Origin: Gliomastix tumulicola
Lineage: Eukaryota; Ascomycota; Sordariomycetes; Hypocreales; Bionectriaceae
NCBI GenBank assembly: GCA_001599755.1
Contig: BCHX01000003.1
Coordinates: 1,828,994 to 1,892,993 of the forward strand
Length of the DNA stretch: 64,000 nt
Reading direction: 5' to 3'
Shown here: in pieces, positions 43,335 to 53,300 of the stretch
Layout of the letters: each line of letters begins with the position of its first letter
Position numbering within the stretch: the stretch's first letter is position 1
Notes under the pieces: generated by a model
What the model was told of the DNA's origin: nothing
The model's input: only the letters and a program-made list of their open reading frames with translations
The model's database searches: none
Translations under genes and position numbers: made by a program

Positions 43335-43527
43335 AGAAGAAAAAAAAGACTATTTCCTGACGCTGTGTCATCCTATGGACAATCTCCAAGCAGCGCTTTT
43401 GTGCCAGGCAACCTCTCTGTACCGTACACCTTATGCAATGTAAAAAACCGTCGCGACGCTTTGCCGACGAATATAGCCAATGGCCATGATGCTGCCGTCA
43501 TAGATATTCATCATCACCCCCCATCGG
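43335..43527. other. Convergent 3' spacer
   Basis: About 0.2 kb between the stops of ALG1 and the E2 gene, probably both 3' untranslated regions. Confidence 0.5.
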
Positions 43528-44231
43528 CTAGTCCTCTCCCAGGCTCTCCCGGACGCACTTCCGACACTGTCTCCGGAAGTTCTTGTGCTGGCCCTCCTTC
43601 TCCTCCCGGAACAGCCTCGCGGCCTCCACGTTCGCCGGGCTCTCGTCGTTGGGGTCGTTGAACAAGCTGATCGTGCTGAGGAGGATCGTCGCCGGGGACT
43701 GTGTCGGGTTCCAGCGCTCCGAGGCCTTCTCGTACCCGTACTGGTCCTCCTCGGGCGGGTGCAGGATGGATATACACAGCTTCCCGTCGGGGTATATGTT
43801 CGGGTGGAAGGGGATCGGGTTCTGGAAGGTCAGGGTCGGCGGCATGTGCGGGTATGTCGGCGGGAAGACCATGCGTGCGCAGAAGTTACCGCCTAGGAGA
43901 GAACAGTGAGCGACGTTCAGGTCTATCTATGGGAAGGGGGCTGCTTGGGCTTACCTCCGTAGTACTTGCAGTCGTCGTTGATCATGAGCATGACCTCCCA
44001 CTCAAACATGCTCTCGTCGCTCACCAGCCCGCACGAGATCCCCGGCAGATCGTTACTCTTCTGGATCTCCTTGAGCTGGCGGCCCAGCAGGGAGGCGGCG
44101 GCGGAGGTTGCTGTCATGGCTGCGAGGTCGGCTTCTCCCAGGTCCCAGCGTGTGTCGGCGGTCGTCGTGCCCGTTGTTGGCCAGACATGTGCCGCGGGGT
44201 CCAAAGGTGGTGTGGTGGGTGGTTTCGACAT
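43528..44231 (-). CDS. Ubiquitin-conjugating enzyme E2 of the Ubc7/UBE2G class
   Basis: Exons 43955-44231 and 43528-43892 give 213 residues. The UBC fold begins about residue 50 (SLLGRQLKEIQKSNDLPGIS). The active-site Cys is in HPNIYPDGKLCISILHPPEEDQYGYE; the acidic loop after it (PPEEDQYGYEKASERWNP) is the 13-residue insertion that marks Ubc7/UBE2G and Cdc34-type enzymes. It continues PTQSPATILLSTISLF and SPANVEAARLFREE. The N-terminal extension of about 45 Pro/Thr-rich residues is longer than in typical members of about 165 residues. Ubc7/UBE2G enzymes build K48 chains, in yeast for ERAD. Filamentous fungi may have both Ubc7 and Ubc15-type copies; which this is needs a tree. Confidence 0.88.
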
Positions 44232-44646
44232 AACAAGAGTAGGAGGATCGTCAGAGAAGTGGGAGGGTCGATATTTGGATGAACGGATCGGTGGGACCGT
44301 TCGAGACGCGAAGCGGGGGCTTTCTCTCGACGGGCTGGCTGGTATGGAACTTTGTCGTAATCCAGAATGGTCCGGACTTCCTGATGCCAATTGGCGAGGT
44401 ATGCTTTGTCATGGGTGGCTAATTTACAGGCTTGCATGTTGATGACACTTCCAGGTTTGTCCAGTGCCTGATAGGGTACCTACCTATATTTTTTATCTAA
44501 GCCTCCCCCTGGCATGCACGGTGTCTCACGTGGCAACAAAGCTTGCCGCCAGGTTGTTGAGTGATTCTCCATCCTGCCGTAGCATCTTACACTATAGTAA
44601 CAAATCGTAGGGTATCATGAAAAAGCTGCTCTCCCCGGTCCCATGC
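44232..44646. other. Intergenic region between two minus-strand genes
   Basis: 0.4 kb with the E2 promoter and the 3' end of SNU23. Nothing else is visible. Confidence 0.5.
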
Positions 44647-45363
44647 TTATCTCTTGGAGCCCCCAAAGCTGGTGATGCCCATCTGGGCCATCATGTCGTC
44701 CTCGTCGTGCTCTCCCTCCACCCGCACATCGTCCCCGTAGTCAGTTTTCACCTTCTCGGCCGCCTCCTTTTCCAGCCGCTTCTTCTCCGCTGCCTCCTTC
44801 CTCTTCGTCCTCTTCTCCTCCAGCTCCTTCTCCCGCTCCTCCTCCCTCAGCGCCAGCCTGTCCTGCAGGCTCGTCGCCTTCTCCTTCTCCAGGTCCTCCT
44901 TCCGCTGGATGTAAAAGTCGATCCGCTGCCGCACCTCCTCGAGCGTCGCCCGCTTCACCTCGGACGTCTGCCCGGAGTTGAGCAGGTGCTGCGTCGTGTT
45001 GATGTGGTCGACGTACGAGATGTTGTCCTTGAACGTGAGGTCGCACGCGTCGCAGTAGAAGCCCGCGCTGCGTCCGCGCTTGCCCACGCCGGCGCCCGCG
45101 GGCACGAGCTGTGTCTTGCCCACCTGCGCCGTGAGGTCGATGACGTTGCGCCGCGCAGACGTGTACGTCTCGTCGCCCGTCATCGGCTGGTGGTACTTCT
45201 TGCCGGCGACCTTGGCCTCCCAGCGCGCTTTCGCCTCTTCTTTCTCCTTGGCCTCGCGGTCCTTGGCCTTGGCGGCGTACTCGTCCAGGTCCCAGTTCTT
45301 GCGGAAGTCGGTGTCGCTCGCCGCCTGCCCGTAGGCGCCGCCGCCCTTCTTCGAGTCGGACAT
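44647..45363 (-). CDS. SNU23: U4/U6.U5 tri-snRNP protein Snu23 (ZMAT2)
   Basis: Intronless, 238 residues. Lys/Glu-rich helices surround a single matrin-type C2H2 zinc finger, CDACDLTFKDNISYVDHI then NTTQH (about residues 104-125), with C-x2-C-x13-H-x5-H spacing. The N-terminus is typical of Snu23/ZMAT2: SDTDFRKNWDLDEYAAKA, ARWEAKV, ARRNVIDLTAQVGKTQLVP. The C-terminus ends MMAQMGITSFGGSKR, which is diagnostic for the family. Snu23 joins the spliceosome with Prp38 and Mfap1 and acts near the 5' splice site during activation. It is head to head with DPH5, starts 250 bases apart. Confidence 0.93.
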   Translation of the reverse strand: MSDSKKGGGAYGQAASDTDFRKNWDLDEYAAKAKDREAKEKEEAKARWEAKVAGKKYHQPMTGDETYTSARRNVIDLTAQVGKTQLVPAGAGVGKRGRSAGFYCDACDLTFKDNISYVDHINTTQHLLNSGQTSEVKRATLEEVRQRIDFYIQRKEDLEKEKATSLQDRLALREEEREKELEEKRTKRKEAAEKKRLEKEAAEKVKTDYGDDVRVEGEHDEDDMMAQMGITSFGGSKR

Positions 45364-45613
45364 GGTTGGGAGGTTGGATCGGTGGGTGATGGATTCGGCG
45401 CGACGACGACGACGACGACGACACGTGAGGATTTGCGGATGTCAGAAATTGGGATTGCAGCTCTGGAGCTTTCTTAGCGTGATGACGTTCCATTGTGGTG
45501 GATCCCGGTCCCCTGCTCCAAAATGTACCCCGCCGCGGGGCATCTTCAGAATCTCGTCCCGGAATTTTTTCTAAACTCTTCTTTTGAGGACCAACTGTTC
45601 CTTTGAGCGCAAG
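45364..45613. promoter_or_regulatory. Bidirectional promoter of SNU23 and DPH5
   Basis: 250 bases separate the two starts. It contains a GAC triplet run at 45400-45420 and a CACGTG E-box at 45422-45427. One compact promoter serving both housekeeping genes is inferred from the geometry. Confidence 0.55.
45422..45427. promoter_or_regulatory. CACGTG E-box between SNU23 and DPH5
   Basis: Perfect palindromic E-box in the shared 250-base spacer. Such sites bind bHLH factors; use here is unproven. Confidence 0.4.
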
Positions 45614-46578
45614 ATGTTGTATCTCGTTGGCCTCGGCTTGTCCGACGAGACTGACATCACGGTCAAGGGCTTGGAGGTCGCCAAGTCCGCGTCGAGAGTT
45701 TACCTCGAGGCGTACACGAGCATCCTCCTCGTCGACCAGTCGGTCTTGGTGGGTGATGTCGGTTGACACTTGACAGCTCTTTCTAACCTTTGCGCGCAGG
45801 AGTCGTATTATGGCCGTTCGATAACAGTCGCGGACCGCGAGATGGTCGAGTCGAACAGCGACGAGATTCTTCGAGATGCCGACAAGGAAGACGTGGCGTT
45901 TCTGGTCGTTGGAGATCCCTTTGGGTGAGCAGACCTACACACGGGTACTGGAGCATTTCTCTGACATTGCTTGCCAGGGCAACTACGCACACCGATATCG
46001 TCATCCGAGCGAGAGAGCTGAACATCGAGGTGAAGACAATCCCCAATGCGTCAATCATGTCCGGTATCGGCGCCTGCGGCCTGCAGCTGTACAACTTCGG
46101 ACAAACCGTCTCCATGGTGTTCTTCACGGACTCCTGGAAGCCTTCCTCGTTCTACGATCGCATCAAGGAGAACCGCTCCATCGGACTACACACACTCGTT
46201 TTGGTCGACATCAAGGTCAAGGAACAGAGCTTGGAGAACATGGCTCGGGGAAGGTTGATCTACGAGCCACCCCGGTACATGACTGTTGGTCAATGCGCCC
46301 AGCAGATGTTGGAGATCGAAGACGAGCGGAAGGAGGGCGTCTACAGCCGAGACAGCCTGGCCATCGGCGCGGCCCGAGTGGGCGGCAAAACCGAGAAGTT
46401 CGTGGCTGGGACACTGGAGGAGCTCTGCTCGCAAGACGAGGAGCTTGGTCCTCCCCTGCACAGTCTCGTGCTGCTAGGAAGACGCACTCATGAGCTTGAA
46501 CACGATTTTGTGCGAGAATTCGCGGTGGACAAGGACAAGTGGACTCGCTTATGGAAAGAAGAGTACGGAAAGCAGTAG
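45614..46578 (+). CDS. DPH5: Diphthine methyl ester synthase Dph5
   Basis: Exons 45614-45748, 45800-45924 and 45978-46578 give 286 residues. Family blocks: MLYLVGLGLSDETDIT, VYLEAYTSIL, VVGDPFGATTHTDIV (SAM-binding segment, joined across intron 2), VKTIPNASIMSGIGACGLQLYNFG, GLHTLVLVDIKVKEQ and KFVAGTLEEL. It uses S-adenosylmethionine to methylate the diphthamide precursor on elongation factor 2 in the cytosol. The length matches the family. It converges tail to tail with BLI-3, with only 46 bases between the stops. Confidence 0.96.
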
Positions 46579-46624
46579 GTACTAATTGCTATCAGGTTCA
46601 GCGCTATCATACCAGTCCGCAAGC

Positions 46625-47292
46625 TCAGTGCGTCGCGCGCCAGTCCGTGACCTCGGAGGCGCTGATCTCCCTCAAATTGTTGACCTGAGCGGGCTTGCCC
46701 GTGACAGCACCAGTGGCCACCTCGGCAACCCGACTGAAGATGTTCTTCGCGACGAGCGAGTACGTAGCGGTGGTAGTCTTGACCCGAATGACACCAATGC
46801 GGGGATCATTCGCCGAGCCGTCGTGCTTGCCATCGCCGAGATCACCCAGCCATGCCTTGAGCGTAGGGCTATAGTGCTTCTGGACAAGCGAACGGTCGGT
46901 GACGATGCTCGCCTGTCCAGCGATGGAAGCCCACTCTCCAGAAGCGTTGGTGAAGGAGATGTTGACGTGGGGATCGCTCGAGAGGTCGTTGGTCTTGCCC
47001 GACTCAGTGTTCGTGTGGAAGAGAAGGTCGATGCCGCCGGTCTCCTTGAAGGGGGTGGTTAGAATTGATCGAAAGGAGAGCAATGCCGATGACATACCGT
47101 AGCTGCCAGAGCCATGCATCGCGAGACGAGATTGTCCGTCGCGGCCTCGTGCGTGGTCAACATGCCGAACTTGGCCTTGTTGATGAAGTCGACAAGATCC
47201 TCGACCTTGGTCTTGAGGTCGGGCTCAGACACATTGGCCAGCTTGTAGGGGTCGGCGGGCTTGTCGCCAGTGGATGTGTTGGAGAACGACAT
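46625..47292 (-). CDS. bli-3: BLI-3 type blue-light-inducible protein (FMN-binding split barrel)
   Basis: Exons 47098-47292 and 46625-47044 give 204 residues. The intron acceptor CTTCAAG keeps frame into ETGGIDLLFHTNTESGKTND. The pyridoxamine-phosphate-oxidase-like barrel shows FGMLTTHEAATDNLVSRCMA, HVNISFTNASGEWASIAGQA and LKAWLGDLGDGKHDGSANDP, as in Neurospora BLI-3 and bacterial general stress protein 26. Neurospora bli-3 transcript is induced by blue light through the White Collar complex; light control here is inferred only from orthology. Biochemical role unknown, probably flavin binding. It shares a 1.06-kb divergent spacer with the F-box gene. Confidence 0.92.
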
Positions 47293-48348
47293 TGTACTTT
47301 TTGGTGATGGTGATTGAATTGCTAGAGGATGGTTGCAGTGTGTCCTCTCCTGAACTATCGCAGCAGACACCTCACCCTTTTATGTGCTGACTTGCTGGCC
47401 TATTACCTCATTTACACGCTCAGGTTATCCATTTCATCATAGACTGTGACCGCAGACATGCGTCGGTCGCACATGGAGCTCGTCTCCCCAACATCATGAC
47501 GTCAATGTGAAAGGGATCGGGAGTACCTGACCAAAGCCCGATTGGAGGTGCGCGTGAGGAGAAACAGATCATCGGCTGTCAAGGCAGTAACTACGATCTA
47601 TCTGATCGATCTGCGCCTTCCGCTGCCCATCGAGGCGAAGTAGGGACGGGCATCGACGAGAGAAGGCAGCATGTCGTGCAGGGTAGGCAGGAAGGAGCAA
47701 CAGCCGGCAGACACAAACATGCTGTCACCCACTCACCCCCTCACGCAGCCATCAGCTCGGCTTTTGTGTCTCCTCATGGCACCCTGATGGCCCGTGCACG
47801 ACCCCAAAACAGTTAGTCACCTTGATCTTCAGTTCGACATCGGCTCGGTGTTCCGCCCGGGCAGGTGACAGGCACTTGCACCTTCTTCACCATTAGACTT
47901 CGAGGTCTCGACCCTCCCCGTCATCTCACTTCTCCTGCCGCCGGTTGGAGGCTGGTCTCCCTCACTTGTTTTCCCTCCTCTCCTCCATCCCCTCGCCGCA
48001 CCGCCGCCGAGTGCACGTCTCTCCCATCCTCTGCCGTCCCCTCTCCATCCGACTTGGAACTGCGGATGTCGGGCCCTCTTCTCCTCAGCTTCCGTCCATC
48101 CACGGTCGCAGTCATTCACACCCGCGTCGAGTAGCCACTTCGCGTTGAGTGCTTCACGGATTGCCCGCAAACAGCCGGCAGTTGTCCCCTCGCTTGCAGC
48201 ATCGTCTGTTGTCTGACACCACTTCACCTCCCATCATTTCTGTCCCTATCCCTCATCCAAATCCATCCTGTCCTGACTACCCACTGTACTTGACAATTAT
48301 CCCGCACTGATTCCTGGCACTGTCGTGCCCCTTGACTACTCGCCCATC
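47293..48348. promoter_or_regulatory. Divergent intergenic region, BLI-3 / F-box protein
   Basis: 1.06 kb without a gene. It contains a consensus CRE palindrome at 47.50 kb and GATCT/GATC sites near 47.6 kb, and becomes pyrimidine-rich toward the F-box start. It is the natural place for light-response elements of BLI-3. Confidence 0.5.
47497..47504. promoter_or_regulatory. CRE palindrome TGACGTCA
   Basis: Perfect 8-base ATF/CREB site 205 bases upstream of the BLI-3 start. bZIP factors of the Atf1/CPC class bind it; occupancy is unknown. Confidence 0.45.
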
Positions 48349-49810
48349 ATGGTTCGAGAGACGGTAAGCGCGATGCATCCGCTTTATCCCAACTCAATTT
48401 GCTGATATATATGCCCAGGTCCATGCGTGGGAATGCCGCGATAAAGAGCAGCAGGCCAAGGTCGCCTACAACGCCCCTCTGCGCCGGGCCCACAAGGCCT
48501 TGACCGAGGAGAACATGCGTCTCAAGAGACTCCTCCGCGAGAATGGGATCGCCTGGTCTCCCCTTGCCCAGAATCATCTGAAGGAGACGCGATTGGACAA
48601 GCGCACCACCCGCTCGTCGATGGCTTCCCAGCCCTCTGAGCTCCCTCACCTCCCGACCGAGGTTGTCCTGCGCATCATGAAGTTTGCCCTGACCAGCCCG
48701 ACGCCCGTCATCGACCCTCTGTCACACATCGCCACATCGAATATGACCGACGCCGAGAAGTCACGTCGCCGTCAGGTCGCATTTAGTTTCATGCTGACCT
48801 GCAAGGCGTTCAAGAAGGAGGGCGAGCGCTACTTTTGGAGCTCGAATGAGTTCGTCTTCACCAGCGTCGAGGCTGTTCGAGCCTTCGGTGATCTGTCTGT
48901 CGAGTACCGGAAGATGGTTACTCATGTCAACTTCCGCATCATTGCCCAATACTACGACGACCAGCAGCGCAAGCACAAGCTCGACCGCGTCTACCACCGA
49001 GATCTCACGAAGGACCAGACCCTGAAGGTTTACCCCCGGGCTCAGGAAGGCCCTCTCATCAGAGGCGGATTCCGCTCCTATTCTTGGAACCACATCATCG
49101 ATTTTCTCATGGCCCTTCGTGCCCCCTACGACCCTCTAGCCCGTCATAAGGTCTCACGTGCTCGGCTGCTGCCCAACCTCGCATCTCTGCGATTGGATCT
49201 GGTCAACTTCACTGACCCTCTGCTCCCCTTCTCTGGAGTCGACTTCCACGAGATCACCTGCCACGAGCTTGGTTGCACGCTCAATGAACTTCAAGTCACC
49301 GGCATGCCGGATGACGAGTCGGGTATCAAGGCGTCCGCTGAGCTCAGCGGCATGCTCAAAGACGAGGGCCTGTTCCTTGATGCGGCGGCTGCCTACTTTC
49401 TCCCTCACAAGGGTCCTCTGCGATCACTGTCGGGCCATATGTGGTGCGGTCGTGTCGTCAGGGCCGTTGCCGACTGGGAACAAGATAATCTCTCGGACTT
49501 TGATGGCACGGATGATGTTTTCACCCACCGAAACCACGTCAAGATGGGCCTCATGGCTCCTGCCCCTGAGGAAGAGGGCCAGCCGGAGACCAGTGCCGCC
49601 CTCAAAAACATCATCATCTGGAAGCGGGTCCCCGTTTCGCGTGACTCGCAGGAACGCTCGTGGGTTCGGTACTCTCGACGCGGTGGATTTGAGATTCATG
49701 ACGCGATCGACACGGACGAGGAGTTCTTCTGTCCCTGCTGCGGAGATGTCCATTCTACTACTGACTGGTTGGACGACGATGAGGACGACGACTATGACGA
49801 CGACGAGTAA
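48349..49810 (+). CDS. F-box domain protein
   Basis: Exons 48349-48363 (MVRET) and 48419-49810 give 468 residues. A charged helix (about residues 5-50, HAWECRDKEQQAKVAYNAPL) precedes the F-box-like segment ELPHLPTEVVLRIMKFAL at about residue 75, extended by FSFMLTCKAFKKEGERYFW. The rest is a fungal-type substrate region without recognised repeats. The C-terminus has a CPCC-x5-H motif (FFCPCCGDVHSTTDW), then an acidic tail of Asp and Glu. F-box proteins link SCF ubiquitin ligase to substrates; the substrate is unknown. The first exon is only 15 bases. Confidence 0.82.
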
Positions 49811-50386
49811 GCAAAGCCATCGATTATGTTTCGGAGGGTATCTGATTGGTGTTTGGCGTTCGGAATGTGTCTCTCAGAATGATGGAAACGGCGCATGTCA
49901 TGACTAGATACCCTATGATTTTTGTAGCTGTTAGCCTAATACACGAGCACACTCGTCATGCATGCGTCGCGGCGCGCTGGACATTGAATGACGGGGCTTT
50001 TGTACTTGGGGATTACCTTCAGAAGCCCACCACTGTCGCAGATACATAGTAGCACCTAACTTGGCCACTACTCGAGTCCTCTTTTTTACTCGCCCCTGTC
50101 CAGTAGCCACTGCCCAGCCTTGCCACGGCACACAGCCGCATAGTCGAATGAATAAATACTTGACTAATGGGACCATACATTTTGGGTGTGTCAAGTTTTC
50201 TTCCACCACACAATGAGGTCACATTTCATCTCTACAGCAAGGGCATGATGATGGTTTAGACTATGTTGATTGATCTAGGGAATCTGTTATCTGGTTCGTT
50301 CAATCCTCCGCCGCCATCTCCCTTCAAATTGATCTCCCGGGTATTGCCCATTTGCCCATTTATCCATCGTGTCCAGTTCCGATTCA
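49811..50386. other. Convergent 3' spacer with one copy of a dispersed repeat
   Basis: 0.58 kb between the stops of the F-box and helicase genes. A 24-base segment at 50167-50190 reappears at 58423-58446. Confidence 0.5.
50167..50205. repeat. Dispersed short repeat, left copy
   Basis: ATGGGACCATACATTTTGGG followed by TGTG and a TCAAGTTTTC block. A copy in the same orientation is at 58423-58470, with 22 of 24 bases identical in the core. It lies 3' of the helicase gene. Confidence 0.7.
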
Positions 50387-53300
50387 CTAACCCTCCTGCT
50401 TGACCTTATCGTCAGTGCGCTCAAGGAAATCCTCGCCTGCGGCTGCTGCTGCGGCCATGCCGAGAGCCTTTAGCGCTGCGTGGAAAGTCTCGCGCGCCTT
50501 GCCGTCAAGCATCCGTGGCATCTTGTTTGCTTCCTGGCGGTGTTTGACGCGGAATCTCTGACGGTTGCGCCTGGTTGGGGGAGGAGCTGTAGTAGGGGTG
50601 GCGACGGGCATCGTGGCAACGGTCCCAGCGACGGCGACCTCATCGATCTCTCCATCCCAATCGGTAGGCTTGAGTGGCGATTGGATGGCGATGATGACCT
50701 CGCTGACGTTTTTCTGGTGGCAGTAACGATAGTGATGGTCTTCACCGCAGACAGCGCAGATCACCATGGCTTGACAATTTATCCCAAGGTGGCCTGGTTG
50801 ACGACATTTGCCGCAGATGAGTGCATTTTCGACCTCGATAATGGCGTCACGTCTTTGGCAGTGGTCTCTGAGGTCGCCGAGTATAGCACCAAGGGAAGTG
50901 TCACTGCCGAAAATGAAGTGGAAGAGTCGTGCGCGCGTGACCATCGTAGCTACGCGGTTCGAGTCGTTCATGAAGCCAACGCCCGAGGTCCGGACAAGGT
51001 CGGTCACGACGATGTCAGCCTCATGGCTTGGGGAGGAGTCGATGGTCAGGATCAAAAAGTCGGCCTTGTCACACTCGAATGCTTGAACCTTGCTGAAACG
51101 GCCAGCCAGCTCGAGCTTCTGGGCCGCGTAGGGAGTATTGATCAGGACTTTGGGCTTCCGTTTGAAAATCTTGACGAACGCTCTGTACATCTGCACCGCG
51201 GTTTCAATGACCATCTCGGCGTTGTCTGGGTTGCACCAAGTGACGCCGGCCCGATTGTCTCGAGTGGACTCCATGTTGACGAAGACCATGTTGCTCTGGG
51301 TGTGATGTCCGGTCATGACTGTCATGAACTCATACACCTGTTTGCGCTCTTCGTCCGAGGCGATGCGGTGGACAATGTTCATCTCTCCGCTATAGAAGTA
51401 CGTCTGAGCCCAGGCCTGGACGTTGCCCCTGGGTCTGTTGTTGTTCACAAGCAATATGTCAACGTGGCCAAGCTGGACGATGCGCTCGAGCAGGCTTATG
51501 CCACGCTGCTTCCCAAAAACCGTGGAGGCATCTCTCTGGTTGGCTTGCGTGACGGGCTTGGGCTGTTTGGTGTCTCCCACCATGAGGGCTGGTGCTCTTG
51601 GACACTTGGACAGCACAAGCCAGGTTGAGGTCTCCGTCATGCGGCCGACTTCATCCATGAAGATGACGGTTGGTTGCTGGTCATTGGCTGCATTGATGTA
51701 TTGAGCCATTGCCGCGGGAGTAGCCAGGATGATGTCGGCTTCCTTGGCGAGCTTTAGGAGAATTTCCTTGACTCTAGGGACAAGCATCTTCTTGTTGTTG
51801 TTCGAAGATACTCTGCGATCGTAGATGAGGGCTTGGAAACTCTGCCTCAGCTTCGCGTCCTTCGACTTGCTGATGCTATTGATCAGGCTGTGACGGACAT
51901 GGTACGGGTCGGATTCCCTGTCGGCTTTCTCCTTCATGGTGTTCAGCGTGCTGCCCAGGTTCCTCTCGTTGCGTGGAGCCTTCATGAAGTCGACTCTCAT
52001 CTTGTTTCTGGGTCCATTGACGCCAGCTTTGACCTCTGCCATGAATGGAAGGAGTCGGACGATGAGCCTACCCTCCAGGCTGTTCTCGAACTGCTTGGCC
52101 TGTGCATCGAGTAGGGAGTTCTGAGGGGCGATCCAGAAGATTTGCTTCTTGCCTGCTTTGACGAGCTTGCAAGCGAGGGTGGAAGACATGGTCGATTTGC
52201 CTGAGCCAGGACAGCCGTGAGCGAAAGCGTATGTCTGTTGAAGCCTGGCAAGCTCACATCCGGCAGCTCGGTGTTCGCCCTTCATGTCGCTCAGGTCCAA
52301 TCCCTCGAGGGTCTGGGCCCATGTTGCGTGGGATGGTGCGGGCTCGATCTTCTTGCTGGCCAAGGAGCAACTCCAATCCCAAAAGGAGCGAGCAGGGGTT
52401 GCGGCTGCAAGGTTGTTCATGCCGTAAATGGCGCCACCCTCCAGTGTCAGGGTCGGATCCTTGTGGTTCACCCAGATGCGAATGCTGTGCTTGGCCGCAG
52501 GCTTCACACCATCGATCCAGGTGTTCGATGCCATGGACTTGATGATTTCCGCGAGCGAGGTTTCTTTCGGAATGGTGAACACCTGCTCAGTTGTCTGGAG
52601 CGGGGGTTTCTGGAAACCGAGAACCCAGTCGGACTGGCGAGGGCTGGAGACGGAGAATATTGCAGCGTTAGCTACGCAGCCTGGAGGCAGCGGCATGCGG
52701 ACGGCTTTCCACTGCTCTCCGAGTTCGGTCTGTCCTTGGGGCATTTGGGTGACCGAGTGTTTCTTTATCCAGCCAAGGATTGCCGCATCGAAGGCCGCCT
52801 CTGACTTGCTTGCACGACGCAGAGTGTGTGCCGTTTTGGTGGCCAGCTCGACAAGCTCCATCGCTGGGTTGGACTCTGACGCCACTGTCATCTCTTCTTC
52901 GTCTGCAAGTAGACAATAGAAGAAGTCGGAGGCGTTGTCGATGTAGTGTGCGTAGCGAATCTCGTCAAGAGTATCGCCTCGAGCCTCCGAGTCGTCCTCC
53001 GGGCCGCCGCGCATGTTCGCCACGTAGCTCTGAGCTCGCGCATCGAAATCGTCAAGCTGGGTTGTGATGTAACGGGCGATGAGGGCAATACGCCCCGAGT
53101 TCAACCGACCTTTGGGGATTGCATGCTTGGTGTACTCCACGCCAGGGAGATACATAATGCAAGGGCGTCCGATTTCCGGGAGGGGCATCTTGATCTTGTG
53201 GGCGCTCGCTATGGGGATAACGACATATCTGTGCATGGGTATGTCCTGTCTGCCGATACCGTAGTTCCGAGTCGCATCCTTCTCATGGGCCCATGAGGAG

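Noticed and set aside
50480..51628. 382-codon plus-strand frame opposite the helicase
   Set aside because: Antisense of the intact helicase motifs; no independent features.
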